A DNA stretch of 64,000 nt from [Actinobacillus] rossii (GCA_900444965.1 UFRQ01000003.1:868001-932000); one strand, 5' to 3'; positions 1-9,823 are shown, counted from the first letter of the stretch. Program-made: numbers and translations. Notes: generated from the sequence alone by a model not told the origin.

Positions 1-378
1 CATCCAAATGGGGCATTGAAAGAAGCGGCAGCTTCTTGTGATGCGCATTTAGTACCTGTTACAGGCCCTGAAATTGATAAATTAGTGGCTGATCACAGTT
101 ACTATGCGAAAGCAACTATTCCTGGTGGTCTATATAAAGGCACTGATAATCCGGTTGAAACATTTGGTGTGTATGCGACTTTAGTATCATCAGCGGATGT
201 GGATGCGGACAAAGTATATGCAGTGGTAAAAGCGGTGTTTGATAATTTTGATCGTTTCAAACGTTTACACCCTGCTTTTGCTAATTTGAAAGAAGAAGAA
301 ATGATTAAAAATGCACTTTCTGCGCCACTTCATGAAGGTGCGGTGCGTTATTATAAAGAACGTGGCTGGATTAAATAA
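1..378 (+). CDS. TAXI-family TRAP transporter solute-binding protein, C-terminal part
   Basis: The reading frame is open from the first base and ends with TAA at 376-378, so only about the last 125 residues are present and the start lies outside the window. TAXI proteins are periplasmic binding subunits of TRAP transporters, which use an ion gradient to import organic acids or similar solutes. The visible part (IPGGLYKGTDNPVETFGVYA, then a helical tail ending YYKERGWIK) fits the C-terminal lobe of that family. The next gene encodes the fused TRAP permease, which supports the call. The substrate cannot be read from the sequence. Confidence 0.85.
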   Translation, partial: HPNGALKEAAASCDAHLVPVTGPEIDKLVADHSYYAKATIPGGLYKGTDNPVETFGVYATLVSSADVDADKVYAVVKAVFDNFDRFKRLHPAFANLKEEEMIKNALSAPLHEGAVRYYKERGWIK

Positions 379-393
379 ACACGTTTAAATTTC

Positions 394-421
394 ACCGCAC
401 TTTATTGTTCTAAAGTGCGGT
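394..421. terminator. Inverted uptake-sequence pair, terminator-like hairpin
   Basis: ACCGCACTTTA at 394-404 and TAAAGTGCGGT at 411-421 form an 11-bp perfect stem with a 6-nt loop, followed by a T-rich stretch. It lies between the binding-protein gene and its permease, so it may lower permease expression relative to the binding protein. Confidence 0.7.
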
Positions 422-458
422 TGTTTTTCTTTTTGTTTTCCATTACTCGGGGAACCTT

Positions 459-3098
459 ATGTCAGCACAATCAAAAAATATAGATTATGACGATCTGCAA
501 GATATGGTGGCATCTAATGATGCTGGTGGTCGAACTCCAAAAGGCTTTGCGAAAAAGCTGATTGTGGTGACTGCTATCTTATGGTCCGTTTTTCAGCTTT
601 ATTACACATCGCCTGCATCCTTTTGGCTACAAGAAGTATTAACACAGGCCAATATTAATTTAAATGTGGTTGTTGATGATACCAAAGCGCGGTCAATTCA
701 CTTAGCTTTTGCCTTATTTTTGGCTTATCTTTCCTTTCCTGCTTTTGCCTTTTCGCCGAAACATCGTATTCCGGTTCAAGATTGGATTTTTGCAATTGTA
801 GGGGCATTTCTTGGGGCATACTATCTCTTCTTTTATGAAGGCTTAGTCACACGTTTTGGTGCACCTAACTTGCAAGATATTATTGCAGGTTGTGTGGGCA
901 TATTGTTATTGCTAGAAGCGACACGTCGTAGCCTTGGCTTACCATTAGTGATTATTGCAGTCATTTTCTTGCTTTATAATTATTTTGGACAATTTTTACC
1001 AACAGATTGGATTATTAGCCATCGTTCGGGGTCTTTAGCGCAAATTATTAACCAACAATGGATCACGACGGAAGGCGTATTCGGTGTGGCATTGGGGGTA
1101 TCAACGAAATATGTGTTCTTATTCGTTTTATTTGGCGCATTGTTAGACAAAGCGGGAGCGGGTAATTATTTTATTAAAACGGCATTTGCTTATTTGGGAC
1201 ACTTAAAAGGCGGTCCGGGTAAAGCTGCAGTCGTTTCTTCTGCGTTGACAGGGTTAGTATCGGGGTCTTCTATTGCCAATGTGGTAACAACGGGAACCTT
1301 TACTATTCCAATGATGAAGCGGGTGGGCTTAAGTGCAGAAAAAGCCGGGGCAATCGAGGTTGCTTCCTCTGTGAATGGGCAAATTATGCCACCAGTAATG
1401 GGGGCAGCGGCATTTTTGATGATTGAATATGTCAATATGCCATATAGTCAATTAATTACTCATGCTTTTTTACCTGCTTTTATTTCTTACATTGCCTTAG
1501 TTTATATCGTACATCTTGAAGCCTGTAAAATGGGTTTAAAAGGTCTGCCAAGAACCGATCCCGCTAATCCGATATTAGTGACATTAATGCGTGCGTTAGT
1601 CACTTTCTTAGCTATTTGCGTATTATATTTTGCGTTAGATTTAGGTTTAGGCTGGATTAAAAACGTAGCGCCGGATTATTCTTTTGTTATTGTGTTAACC
1701 TTACTCAGTGCTGTTTATTTATTGTTAATTCGTCGTGTTGCTCATTTCCCAGATCTCGAACCGGATGATCCAGAAAAAGAAATGGTCACTTTACCGTCAG
1801 TGAAACCGACGGTAAATGCAGGGTTACATTATTTATTACCTGTTGTAGTGTTAATGTGGTGTTTGATGATTGAACGTATGTCTCCAGGGCTTTCAGCATT
1901 TTGGGGAACCATGGTACTTGGTACAATTTTAATTACTCAACGCCCATTACTAAGTTTTTTCCGTGGTGAAACAGCCAGTAAATTTACTCTGGCTAAACAA
2001 GGTTTACAGGAATTAATAGACGGGTTGGAAACTGGCGCTCGTAATATGATTGGTATCGGTATTGCGACGGCAACTGCAGGGATTATTGTCGGTTCAGTAT
2101 CTTTGACCGGTTTTGGCGTACAACTCGCAAGCATTATCGAAATGTTATCCATGGGTAATATTTTACTCATGCTAATTTTAGTCGCTATTTTTAGTCTCAT
2201 TCTTGGTATGGGTTTGCCAACTACAGCAAACTATATTGTCGTTTCCTCATTAATGGCATTAGTGATTATTGAAGTTGGTAAACAAAATGGCTTAATTGTT
2301 CCCTTGATTGCCGTGCATTTATTTGTGTTTTACTTCGGTATTATGGCTGATGTCACGCCACCTGTTGGGCTTGCATCTTTTGCTGCTGCCGCTATTTCCG
2401 GTGGGAGTCCAATCCGTACTGGTGTAGAAGCGTTTTATTACAGCTTAAGAACAGCAATTTTGCCATTTTTATTTATTTTCAATACGGATTTATTACTGAT
2501 TGATGTGAGTTGGGCAAAAGGCATATTCGTGCTACTTACTGCCATTATCGGAATTTTCGCGTTTACTGCCGCCACAATGGGTTGGTTTTTCACCAAAAAC
2601 AAATGGTGGGAGAGTGCAGTGTTAGTTTTAGCCGCATTCTTATTATTCCGTCCTGGGTTTGTTATGGATCGAATTTCCCCAACGGCTTATAGTATTGAGC
2701 CAATTCATTTTGCGCAAGAAATAGCCAAAACACCTGTAGGGCAGAAATTAATGCTGAAAGTAGCGGGGATAAATCCTTATGGTAAAGCTGTCGAGTTCTA
2801 TTCACAACTTGAAGTACCGGAAGGTGACAGTGGAGAAGCGCGTCTCAATGCATTAGGTTTAACGCTGTTAGATACCGGTGAGAAAATTGAAGTGAATGGC
2901 ACAGAAACCGCCAAAATTATTATTGATAATGTCACAATCGATTCTCCTGCAGCTAAGGCTGGGCTGAATTGGGATCAGACCTTGCTTGATGTATCCTTAC
3001 CTAAAGTATCCTTACCAAAAGAGTTGATGTTTATTCCTGCCTTATTAATGATTGTCGGTATTGCATGGAATCAGCGTCGTCGTAGAGAATCAGTATAA
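459..3098 (+). CDS. TRAP transporter fused permease (DctQM type, DUF3394 tail)
   Basis: 879 residues with many hydrophobic segments. In TAXI-type TRAP systems the small (4-TM) and large (12-TM) membrane subunits are usually one polypeptide, as here. The glycine-rich stretch SALTGLVSGSSIANVVTTGT (about residues 260-280) and GMGLPTTANYIVVSSL (about 585-600) are typical of the DctM transport domain. After the last core segments, residues of about 690-870 form an extra soluble-plus-membrane tail like DUF3394. The start follows GGGGAACCTT-like sequence (ggggaacctt at 450-459). It acts in the inner membrane with the upstream binding protein. Substrate unknown. Confidence 0.9.
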   Translation: MSAQSKNIDYDDLQDMVASNDAGGRTPKGFAKKLIVVTAILWSVFQLYYTSPASFWLQEVLTQANINLNVVVDDTKARSIHLAFALFLAYLSFPAFAFSPKHRIPVQDWIFAIVGAFLGAYYLFFYEGLVTRFGAPNLQDIIAGCVGILLLLEATRRSLGLPLVIIAVIFLLYNYFGQFLPTDWIISHRSGSLAQIINQQWITTEGVFGVALGVSTKYVFLFVLFGALLDKAGAGNYFIKTAFAYLGHLKGGPGKAAVVSSALTGLVSGSSIANVVTTGTFTIPMMKRVGLSAEKAGAIEVASSVNGQIMPPVMGAAAFLMIEYVNMPYSQLITHAFLPAFISYIALVYIVHLEACKMGLKGLPRTDPANPILVTLMRALVTFLAICVLYFALDLGLGWIKNVAPDYSFVIVLTLLSAVYLLLIRRVAHFPDLEPDDPEKEMVTLPSVKPTVNAGLHYLLPVVVLMWCLMIERMSPGLSAFWGTMVLGTILITQRPLLSFFRGETASKFTLAKQGLQELIDGLETGARNMIGIGIATATAGIIVGSVSLTGFGVQLASIIEMLSMGNILLMLILVAIFSLILGMGLPTTANYIVVSSLMALVIIEVGKQNGLIVPLIAVHLFVFYFGIMADVTPPVGLASFAAAAISGGSPIRTGVEAFYYSLRTAILPFLFIFNTDLLLIDVSWAKGIFVLLTAIIGIFAFTAATMGWFFTKNKWWESAVLVLAAFLLFRPGFVMDRISPTAYSIEPIHFAQEIAKTPVGQKLMLKVAGINPYGKAVEFYSQLEVPEGDSGEARLNALGLTLLDTGEKIEVNGTETAKIIIDNVTIDSPAAKAGLNWDQTLLDVSLPKVSLPKELMFIPALLMIVGIAWNQRRRRESV

Positions 3099-3100
3099 GT

Positions 3101-3137
3101 AAAGTGCGGTGGAATTTTTTATATTTTGACCGCACTT
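3101..3137. terminator. Inverted uptake-sequence pair after the TRAP permease
   Basis: AAAGTGCGGT at 3101-3110 is the inverse of ACCGCACTT at 3129-3137, with an 18-nt AT-rich loop. It lies in the 60-bp gap before uspA. It may act as a weak terminator, or only as a DNA uptake signal. Confidence 0.5.
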
Positions 3138-3159
3138 ATGACCAAAGGAACCTTTTTAT

Positions 3160-3585
3160 ATGTACAATAAACTTTTAATTGCGATTGACTTAAGCAATTT
3201 AGACAGCGCGAAATATGTGGTAGAAACTTGTTTAAAGTTAACGGAAAATAACCCCGATGCTGTCTATCGTGTTGTCACGATTTTAGAGCCGATGGATGAT
3301 AGTTTTATTTCTGCTTTTTTACCTAAAAACTTTGATAAATCGTTAATTGAAGAAGCAAATCGTATGTTGCACAACTTTACTAAAGCCACTTTCCCAGAAA
3401 ATGCAAAAGTACAACATATTGTTGCTCACGGGACAATTTATGAAGAAATTAATCGTCTGGCGGAAGAAAAATCGGTAGATCTCATTGTGATGTTAGCAAG
3501 CAGCGAACCCCACGCAAAAGGATTGAGCTCAAATACCGTTAAAGTCGCGCGTAATTGTAATAAGCCGATTTTAGTGCTACGTTAA
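3160..3585 (+). CDS. Universal stress protein (UspA family)
   Basis: 141 residues matching the single-domain Usp fold: LLIAIDLSNLDSAKYV at the N-terminus and a C-terminal VDLIVMLASS...KPILVLR strand. ATP-binding Usp proteins carry G-2X-G-9X-G(S/T) before the last strand. Here that region reads ASSEPHAKGLSSNTVK, so the first two glycines are missing and nucleotide binding is doubtful. Usp genes directly downstream of TRAP permeases are known (TeaD of Halomonas modulates the TeaABC transporter), so a regulatory role on the upstream transporter is a reasonable inference. SD-like AAAGGAACC precedes the start. Confidence 0.88.
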   Translation: MYNKLLIAIDLSNLDSAKYVVETCLKLTENNPDAVYRVVTILEPMDDSFISAFLPKNFDKSLIEEANRMLHNFTKATFPENAKVQHIVAHGTIYEEINRLAEEKSVDLIVMLASSEPHAKGLSSNTVKVARNCNKPILVLR

Positions 3586-3600
3586 TTGAGAAAATAATGC

Positions 3601-3640
3601 AAAAAAACTGGGGTTCGTATAAACTACGCCCTAGTTTTTT
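3601..3640 (+). terminator. Rho-independent terminator of uspA
   Basis: AAAAAACTGGGG at 3601-3612 pairs with CCCTAGTTTTTT at 3628-3639 (one G-T wobble) around a 15-nt loop and ends in a T run. It argues that rluA starts downstream at 3660 and not inside this hairpin. Confidence 0.8.
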
Positions 3641-3659
3641 ATTATCACTTCATTCTATT

Positions 3660-4319
3660 ATGGCACTTATTGAATATTTCCCACCGTTAGAACCCTATCT
3701 TGACGTGATTTATCACGATAATCATATTCTCGTGGTAAATAAGCTAAGTGGGTTACTTTCTGTGCCGGGTAATCAACCGCAATATTACGACAGTGCAATG
3801 AGCCGTGTGAAAGAAAAATACGGCTTTTGCGAACCCGCTCATCGTTTAGATATGGCGACAAGTGGCATTTTGTTATTTGCCATGAGCAAAGCCGCAGACA
3901 GTGAACTAAAACGTCAATTTCGCGAGCGTGAAACGGAAAAACATTACCAAGCCATTGTTTGGGGATGGTTGAAAAAGGATCATGGCGTGGTGAATATGCC
4001 ATTGATCTGTGATTGGGAAAATCGTCCGCGTCAGCGGATTGATTACATCGTAGGAAAGCGCGCCGTCACGGAATATGAAGTGTTAGAACGCCTACCGAAT
4101 AACAGCACTCGCGTCAAATTAACTCCGATTACAGGGCGTTCACACCAATTGCGCTTACATATGCTAGCACTTGGTAGTCCTATTCTTGGAGACAAATTTT
4201 ATTCTCACCCCCAAGCCAAAGCGATGTCGCCCCGATTATGTTTACATGCGGAAAGTTTAACCATTAAGCATCCGATAACAGGGGAAAAAATGACCTTTGA
4301 ATGTCAACCTGAGTTTTAA
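3660..4319 (+). CDS. rluA: RluA, 23S rRNA / tRNA pseudouridine synthase
   Basis: 219 residues from the ATG at 3660. RluA makes pseudouridine at position 746 of 23S rRNA and position 32 of several tRNAs. The catalytic motif PAHRLDMATSG places the essential Asp at residue 64, as in E. coli RluA. The downstream TPITGRSHQLRLHM motif is typical of the RluA/RsuA families. An in-frame start at 3597 would translate through the uspA terminator, so the later ATG is preferred even though its SD is weak. No S4 domain is present, as expected for RluA. Confidence 0.93.
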   Translation: MALIEYFPPLEPYLDVIYHDNHILVVNKLSGLLSVPGNQPQYYDSAMSRVKEKYGFCEPAHRLDMATSGILLFAMSKAADSELKRQFRERETEKHYQAIVWGWLKKDHGVVNMPLICDWENRPRQRIDYIVGKRAVTEYEVLERLPNNSTRVKLTPITGRSHQLRLHMLALGSPILGDKFYSHPQAKAMSPRLCLHAESLTIKHPITGEKMTFECQPEF

Positions 4320-4370
4320 AAAATTGACCGTCAAGTACAGTCAAACAAGTGCAGTCAAATTTTTATGATT

Positions 4371-4643
4371 TTAATGTTGGACAATCGCGTGATAATGTAA
4401 TTTATCAATAGCTTTGATCAGCATTTCATCGGTTGCCTTATCATCGGTCACCACCTTAACCAAGCGAGTATTGAAGTTTGCTTTTGTCGAAATCACCCCG
4501 TCAATGGCTCTCAATTCTTTATTCACCAAATAAACACAAAGTTGGCAATACATTTCATCAATACGTAATGTGACATTGCGTTCCGCACTGAAAGTGGTAA
4601 TAGAGAATAAAAGTGCGGTTAAAAAAATAACAAGTTTTTTCAT
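4371..4643 (-). CDS. MerP-like periplasmic heavy-metal-binding protein
   Basis: 90 residues from the ATG at 4643. There is a signal peptide ([20 protein letters not shown]), then one HMA-type domain. The metal-binding loop reads [10 protein letters not shown], keeping the CxxC pair but not the usual GMTCxxC context. MerP-family proteins bind metal ions through this pair and hand them to MerT. The start codon overlaps the stop of the MerT-like gene (ATGA), so the two are translationally coupled. No MerA or MerR is nearby, so mercury resistance should not be assumed; the true ion is unknown. Confidence 0.82.
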   Translation of the reverse strand: MKKLVIFLTALLFSITTFSAERNVTLRIDEMYCQLCVYLVNKELRAIDGVISTKANFNTRLVKVVTDDKATDEMLIKAIDKLHYHAIVQH

Positions 4644-5002
4644 TCTAAAACTTCCAATAGATAAGGCAAAACATAGGGATATGTTAAGAAAAATAGCATG
4701 ACGATTGCGATTAACCAATACAGAATTTGTAATGTTCGGCGAGAAAGATATTTACTACAAATAATTCTGCCTGAAAAATTCAACAACCAAAAACCATAAC
4801 CAAATGCGCCCAGTGAAACGATAAGCATCGGTATTTGTAGCCACGCCAGCTCGTTTAGGCTAACTAGCCAAGAGCTTGACACCCCAAAAGCCAAGTAAAC
4901 TAACGGAGCAATGCAGCATAATGTGGAAGCCACGGCAGCGCTGACTGCCGTGGTACACATAGCCCAAAAGGTACGATTACAATTCTTTTGAGATGAATTC
5001 AT
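4640..5002 (-). CDS. MerT-like inner-membrane metal transporter
   Basis: 120 residues if started at the ATG at 5002 (MNSSQKNC); an earlier ATG at 5023 is also in frame. Three hydrophobic segments are visible. The first holds the vicinal cysteine motif [15 protein letters not shown], typical of MerT. MerT takes the ion from MerP and moves it across the inner membrane. Both candidate starts lie inside the 3' end of the transglutaminase gene, so the three genes form one overlapping operon. The choice of start is uncertain because neither has a clear SD. Confidence 0.78.
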   Translation of the reverse strand: MNSSQKNCNRTFWAMCTTAVSAAVASTLCCIAPLVYLAFGVSSSWLVSLNELAWLQIPMLIVSLGAFGYGFWLLNFSGRIICSKYLSRRTLQILYWLIAIVMLFFLTYPYVLPYLLEVLE

Positions 5003-6080
5003 AGCCGAATGCTTTTGCATCATAAGAGTTTAATGGATCGCCGCCCACTTCGGCGTATGGATAACCAAAGTTATTAATTGGGGCTAGTTCAGGCATGGGG
5101 TATAAGTTGAAATCGCGTGCATGGTTAAAGCCCATCCAGTTGCCTTCCCAGTTACCGAATAGATAATCCGAAACCGCTTTTGTTGTAGCATCATCCACCA
5201 CTTTTTTCTCAGTTAAACGATATTTTGCCACATCTGCAGAATCTACAGGAATCCAACCAAAACCGGCTAAATAAAATTCGGCACGGCAATGTTGACCACC
5301 ATTTTCGTTGGCAATTTTATCTTTTGCACCACCAAAAGCCGATTTTGAATATTCGCCCATTTTAATCGCTTGACCTAAACGGATACCGAAAACTTCACGA
5401 GCCGGAATGCCTGATGCGCGTGCTAATGCCACAAAGACCGAGTTAATATCTGTACATTTCCCTTTTAAGACACCAGAGGTTAAGATCTTCTCGACATCCC
5501 CGTCACCACAACCTAAGACAGCATTATCACGTTCCATATTTTTTACGATCCATTGGTGAATCTGTGCAGCTTTTTTCAGTGGATTTTTTTCATCACCCAC
5601 GATTTTGTCCGCATATTGTTTCACGATACCGTCAATTTTTATATGTTGTGAGGGTTTTAAATATTGCTCAACATCAACGCTGTATTCAATTTTTTCGGGA
5701 GCTTGATAGCTGTTCAATAACCCTTGTTTCATCGGTTCACGATCTTTTGTTTCCACAACAAGTTTGATTTTTAAATCACGTTTTGACGCATCTTTATCCC
5801 AAGTGGCATATAACGTGCTTGCGCCATATTGATTATTTTCTGTGATATAGGCTTGTTGGTAATTGCCTTCAAATTCAACAGATTTAACCGTTTGGTAGTC
5901 GTTGCTAAAGGGTAATGGTGCCCATAATTTCGTTTCCCCCACTGAGCCTTTTGGCACTTGAATATCATAAGTTTGGGTAAATTCGTAAGTATGTGTTGTA
6001 GTATTTTTATTGGGTACAGTTTGCGCTTGGGCAAATGCAGCGACAGCAGAAAGTGCAGTTGCTAAGAAAAGTGTTTTCAT
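4977..6080 (-). CDS. Secreted transglutaminase-like protein
   Basis: 367 residues with an N-terminal signal peptide ending around AFAQAQ. A transglutaminase-like (cysteine-protease fold) domain occupies about residues 150-290. The likely catalytic Cys is in [20 protein letters not shown], the His in [10 protein letters not shown], and the Asp in [12 protein letters not shown], the expected triad order. Such bacterial domains act as peptidases, amidases or cross-linking enzymes. It is the first gene of an operon with MerT- and MerP-like genes, overlapping the former. The link between a periplasmic transglutaminase fold and metal transport is not explained. Substrate unknown. Confidence 0.82.
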   Translation of the reverse strand: MKTLFLATALSAVAAFAQAQTVPNKNTTTHTYEFTQTYDIQVPKGSVGETKLWAPLPFSNDYQTVKSVEFEGNYQQAYITENNQYGASTLYATWDKDASKRDLKIKLVVETKDREPMKQGLLNSYQAPEKIEYSVDVEQYLKPSQHIKIDGIVKQYADKIVGDEKNPLKKAAQIHQWIVKNMERDNAVLGCGDGDVEKILTSGVLKGKCTDINSVFVALARASGIPAREVFGIRLGQAIKMGEYSKSAFGGAKDKIANENGGQHCRAEFYLAGFGWIPVDSADVAKYRLTEKKVVDDATTKAVSDYLFGNWEGNWMGFNHARDFNLYPMPELAPINNFGYPYAEVGGDPLNSYDAKAFGYEFISKEL

Positions 6081-6183
6081 GAGTTGTCCTTGTGTACTAA
6101 ATAAGCAAACTTGCCATATTTAAACTCAGAGCTGCAAGCAGAATAAGCTCAGTAAGGATAACGCAAATTGAGATAAATGGGAA

Positions 6184-7230
6184 TTATTTAATGGATGGCA
6201 AAATAAGAGAAATTTGCGCTAACACCTCTTTTACTTCAATTTGCGCCATTAAATTTTTGCCTTTGAGTTTCGTTGCCCAAGGCAATGCCGAAGACGGTTT
6301 GCCAAATTCTTTCAACGCATTTTGTTCATAAACCGAAACCACGTTATTGAGATTGTGATAAGGGCCTGTACGCCAAGGGTTGTGATAGGCGTAAAGCCCG
6401 ATAACAGGCGTGCCAACCATTGTTGCAATATGAGCCGGACCACTATCTGGCGCGATAACCAAGTCTGCATTTTTTATCACCGCACAAAGCTCGTCTAAAC
6501 GGGTTTTTCCACATAAATTGATCACATCAAACGGGCAAAGTACGGTGATTTTTTGACAAATTTCCATTTCTCGCGCCACAGGCGAGCCGCAAAGCACCAC
6601 ATTATGCCCTTGTGCATTGAGATAATTTGCCACTTCGGCATAACGTTCTATTAACCAATCTTTTTCCGCTTTGCTTGAACAAGGGGAAATCAGCACGTAT
6701 TGATTTGGTAAATTTAATTTTTGTAGAATATTTTCAGGCAACTTGAGTGACCATTTAGGGATAAACGCAGGGACTCCAATTTTTTCCGCAAAAGCCATAA
6801 AACCGTCCATCACGTGCGGATTTTCGGGATCTTGAACCCGTTGGTTGACAAAAAAAGCTTGCCCTTCGCGAGCGCGTTTTTCGCCAAAACCAATTTTATA
6901 TTTCGCTTTAATTCCCAAAGAAAGCAAAGAGGCGCGCACGGCGGTCTGCATATTTAATAACGCATCAAAATGTTGATTTGACAGCTGTTTCCATAATGCC
7001 AACATTCCCTTAAATCCTGCTTTTTTATCGTAAGCCACCAAATTCAAATCTGTGACCGCCGATAAAAGCGCAAATTCTGCTTTGCCCACAATCCAAGTTA
7101 TTTGACATTCAGGGTAAAAACGCTGAATTTCTTGCACCACAGCCAAGGCATGGGTGACATCACCAATGGCAGATAGGCGCAGAATACAAAGGGATTTCGG
7201 GGGATTTTGTGGGTTAAATAAAGGCGTCAT
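6184..7230 (-). CDS. opsX: OpsX-type lipopolysaccharide heptosyltransferase (family 9)
   Basis: 348 residues. The start follows AGGAACAAAA. The N-terminal LCILRLSAIGDVTHALAVVQ and the C-terminal VIAPDSGPAHIATMVGTPVI motifs are those of glycosyltransferase family 9 ADP-heptose heptosyltransferases. In H. influenzae OpsX adds the first heptose to the Kdo residue of the LPS inner core. The gene is divergent from kdkA, the Kdo kinase, as in H. influenzae, which supports OpsX over WaaC. It works at the cytoplasmic face of the inner membrane. Confidence 0.88.
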   Translation of the reverse strand: MTPLFNPQNPPKSLCILRLSAIGDVTHALAVVQEIQRFYPECQITWIVGKAEFALLSAVTDLNLVAYDKKAGFKGMLALWKQLSNQHFDALLNMQTAVRASLLSLGIKAKYKIGFGEKRAREGQAFFVNQRVQDPENPHVMDGFMAFAEKIGVPAFIPKWSLKLPENILQKLNLPNQYVLISPCSSKAEKDWLIERYAEVANYLNAQGHNVVLCGSPVAREMEICQKITVLCPFDVINLCGKTRLDELCAVIKNADLVIAPDSGPAHIATMVGTPVIGLYAYHNPWRTGPYHNLNNVVSVYEQNALKEFGKPSSALPWATKLKGKNLMAQIEVKEVLAQISLILPSIK

Positions 7231-7304
7231 TTTTTGTTCCTAATTTTGCGGATTGGCGGTATTTTAGAGTAGAATGCATTTCTACGCTAGAAAGGATAGA
7301 AAAA

Positions 7305-8027
7305 ATGCTTGAAATTCAAGATAAAAATTGTTTTTACTTATTTAATTTTGACGAACCTAAAGTCGATCAAGTGCGGTTCTTTTCGCCAACATTTTGGCAG
7401 GCACAACATCGTATTTTAGGTTCCGCCAAAGGACGTGGAACAACCTGGTTTATTCAATCACAAGATCTGTTTGGAGTAAACACTGCGTTGCGTCATTACT
7501 ATCGTGGCGGTTTATACGGCAAATTAAATCGGGATCGTTATTATTTTTCTAAACTTGAGCAGACGCGTAGCTTTGCCGAATTTCGTTTGCTTGAACGCTT
7601 GTATCAAGCTGGCTTGAATGTGCCTAAACCCATTGCGGCAAAAGTAGAAAAAATAGGGTTTTGTTGCTATCGTGCGGATATTTTAACGGAAAAGGTCGAA
7701 AATGCTCGCGATTTAACCGCACTTTTGCAACAGGAAGTCTTGCCGAAATTCCTTTGGCAAAATATTGGTAGAATGATCCGAAAAATGCACGATTTAGGTA
7801 TTTGTCACACAGATTTAAATGCCCATAATATTTTGGTTCAACAGAATGATAATGAGCAAAAAGTTTGGCTATTGGATTTCGACAAGTGCGGTGAAAAATC
7901 GAGCAATTCTTGGAAACAAGGCAATCTTGAACGTTTAAAACGTTCCTTTTTGAAGGAAGTAGAACGTATGGGGATTGAGTTTAATGATGAAAATTGGGGT
8001 TGGTTGTTGGACGGATATAACAGTTAG
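7305..8027 (+). CDS. kdkA: KdkA, 3-deoxy-D-manno-octulosonic acid kinase
   Basis: 240 residues. KdkA phosphorylates the single Kdo of Haemophilus-type LPS at O-4, so the core has Kdo-phosphate instead of a second Kdo. Kinase-like motifs are visible: LGICHTDLNAHNILV (catalytic loop, HTDLNAHN, about residues 162-172) and VWLLDFDKCG (DFD metal-binding motif). AAGGA precedes the ATG. The gene is divergent from opsX and close to waaA, so three inner-core LPS genes sit together. A hairpin terminator follows directly. Confidence 0.93.
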   Translation: MLEIQDKNCFYLFNFDEPKVDQVRFFSPTFWQAQHRILGSAKGRGTTWFIQSQDLFGVNTALRHYYRGGLYGKLNRDRYYFSKLEQTRSFAEFRLLERLYQAGLNVPKPIAAKVEKIGFCCYRADILTEKVENARDLTALLQQEVLPKFLWQNIGRMIRKMHDLGICHTDLNAHNILVQQNDNEQKVWLLDFDKCGEKSSNSWKQGNLERLKRSFLKEVERMGIEFNDENWGWLLDGYNS

Positions 8028-8039
8028 TGATAACTTATA

Positions 8040-8064
8040 GGGATGGGTTTTTCCATCCCTTTTA
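8040..8064. terminator. Terminator between convergent kdkA and coaD
   Basis: GGGATGG at 8040-8046 pairs with CCATCCC at 8053-8059 around a 6-nt loop, followed by TTTTATATTT on the + strand. It most likely ends kdkA transcription. Confidence 0.8.
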
Positions 8065-8075
8065 TATTTAGACTT

Positions 8076-8549
8076 TTATTTTTTCTGAGATAATCCGTCC
8101 AATACTACCTGTGGTACAAACTGGCTCACATCGCCGCCGTGCAAGAAAATTTCGCGCACAATGGTGGAGGAAACGTAAGACCATTGTTCGGTGGTGGGTA
8201 AAAATAAGCTTTCAACGCCTTGGGTAAGCGTGCGGTTTAAATGGGCAAGTTGAAGTTCATATTCAAAGTCCATTGTGGTACGCATTCCGCGGATAATGGC
8301 GGTAATTTCTAATTTGTTAACCACATTGGCGAGTAAGTCAGAAAAACCAATGACGCGGACATTGGCTAAGCGCGCGCAGGATTTTTCCACTAATTGAACG
8401 CGTTCTTCCAAATCGAATAGGGGCTTTTTGCTTGGGCTGGCAGCAACGGCAATAATCACGTTGTCGAATAATTTTGCGCTGCGTTCAATGATATCTAAAT
8501 GCCCGTTGGTAATGGGGTCGAATGTGCCGGGGTAAATGACTGTGGTCAT
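8076..8549 (-). CDS. coaD: CoaD, phosphopantetheine adenylyltransferase
   Basis: 157 residues, the usual CoaD length. The enzyme joins ATP and 4'-phosphopantetheine to form dephospho-CoA, the penultimate step of coenzyme A synthesis. The N-terminal [16 protein letters not shown] holds the nucleotidyltransferase (T/H)xGH signature. The C-terminal [12 protein letters not shown] matches the SSTxxR motif. Its ATG overlaps the stop of waaA by 4 bases, so the pair is coupled; waaA-coaD adjacency is conserved in gammaproteobacteria. Confidence 0.96.
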   Translation of the reverse strand: MTTVIYPGTFDPITNGHLDIIERSAKLFDNVIIAVAASPSKKPLFDLEERVQLVEKSCARLANVRVIGFSDLLANVVNKLEITAIIRGMRTTMDFEYELQLAHLNRTLTQGVESLFLPTTEQWSYVSSTIVREIFLHGGDVSQFVPQVVLDGLSQKK

Positions 8550-9823
8550 AATGCTTTCTCTAAATAAGGTGTTAATAAGTCCATTAAACGTTGTAATGCA
8601 CCGCGGTTTTCCATTAATACGCTAAAACCGGCATTGCCAAGTTGTTCACGTAAGGTTTTGTTCTCTAAACAAGTTTGAACAGCTTGCGAAAGTGCGGTTG
8701 GGTTTGCGTCAATTTCAATCATTCCATTCACTTGTTTTAATTTAGCAAACACTTCGGGGAAGTTAAAGGTGTGCTTGCCGCTAATGACAGGGCATTTAAA
8801 CGCCAGCGGTTCAAGGGGATTATGCCCGCCACGTTTGATCAGACTTCCGCCGACAAATGCCACATCGGACACACCATACATTAACATCAATTCACCCATA
8901 GTATCGCCGAGTAAGATTTGAGTTTGGTGCTCAGGAAAAGTGCCTGTAGAACGGCGGATGTAGTTGAAGTTATATTGTTCAATCAGTTCTGCCGCCACAT
9001 TGAAATGTTCAGGATGACGTGGCACTAAAATAAGCAATAAATCCGGATAGATAGCCAGTAAAGTGCGGTGCGATTTTAAGATGATTTCTTCTTCGCCAGC
9101 GTGCGTACTGGCGGCAATCCAAATCGGGCGCTTGCCAAGTGTTGCTTTAAATTCAGTAATTTTTTGTGTTAATTCATCACTGATATGTAAATCGTATTTG
9201 ATATTACCTGTGAGACTTAATTTGCCTTGATAGCCAATTTGCTGATAGCGCGCACCACTAAAGTCATCTTGTGGGGCGATTAACTCAATTTTGCTGAGCA
9301 TTTCCCTTAGGCAGTTTTTTACTTTACTATAACGGCGCGCTGAGCGCTCGGATAAGCGAGCGTTGGCAATAATGAAGGGAATTTGTTTCTGATGTAAACC
9401 ATGAATTAAGTTCGCCCAAAGTTCGGTTTCTATCACAATACAAACTTTAGGTTGCACAAAATCAATAAAACGGCGCACGGCACAAGGTAAATCATAGGGT
9501 AGAAATACGTGGGTTACACGATTGCCAAAAGCAGATTTAACACGCTCAGAACCTGTGGGGGTCATTGTTGTAACGGTAATCGCCAATTCGGGATACTTTG
9601 CTTGAATGGCTTTAATTAATGGCGTGGCGGCAATGACTTCGCCGACTGAGGCGGCGTGGACCATTACGCCCTGCGGTTTGGGTGCCAACATTATGCCATA
9701 AAAACCATAGCGTTCTTTCAACCGTGAGCGATATTTCGGGGCTTTTAGGCTACGAAATAGCATAAACAGCAAAATAAACGGCTGTAAAATGTACATTAAC
9801 AGAGTATAAATTAAATGCCACAT
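8546..9823 (-). CDS. waaA: WaaA, Kdo transferase
   Basis: 425 residues from the ATG at 9823; ATGs at 9826 and 9847 are in frame, but homologues start at the [11 protein letters not shown] segment, which is the membrane anchor. WaaA moves Kdo from CMP-Kdo to lipid IVA at the inner membrane. [32 protein letters not shown] and [18 protein letters not shown] are typical motifs. Because kdkA is present, the enzyme is probably the monofunctional Haemophilus type that adds one Kdo (inference from the pathway). coaD overlaps its 3' end. Confidence 0.92.
   Translation of the reverse strand: MWHLIYTLLMYILQPFILLFMLFRSLKAPKYRSRLKERYGFYGIMLAPKPQGVMVHAASVGEVIAATPLIKAIQAKYPELAITVTTMTPTGSERVKSAFGNRVTHVFLPYDLPCAVRRFIDFVQPKVCIVIETELWANLIHGLHQKQIPFIIANARLSERSARRYSKVKNCLREMLSKIELIAPQDDFSGARYQQIGYQGKLSLTGNIKYDLHISDELTQKITEFKATLGKRPIWIAASTHAGEEEIILKSHRTLLAIYPDLLLILVPRHPEHFNVAAELIEQYNFNYIRRSTGTFPEHQTQILLGDTMGELMLMYGVSDVAFVGGSLIKRGGHNPLEPLAFKCPVISGKHTFNFPEVFAKLKQVNGMIEIDANPTALSQAVQTCLENKTLREQLGNAGFSVLMENRGALQRLMDLLTPYLEKAL

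Noticed and set aside
4326..4360. Possible inverted uptake pair after rluA (GACCGTCAAGTACAGTC, AAGTGCAGT)
   Set aside because: Both copies differ from AAGTGCGGT or its complement, and the stem is too weak. At most it is a decayed pair.
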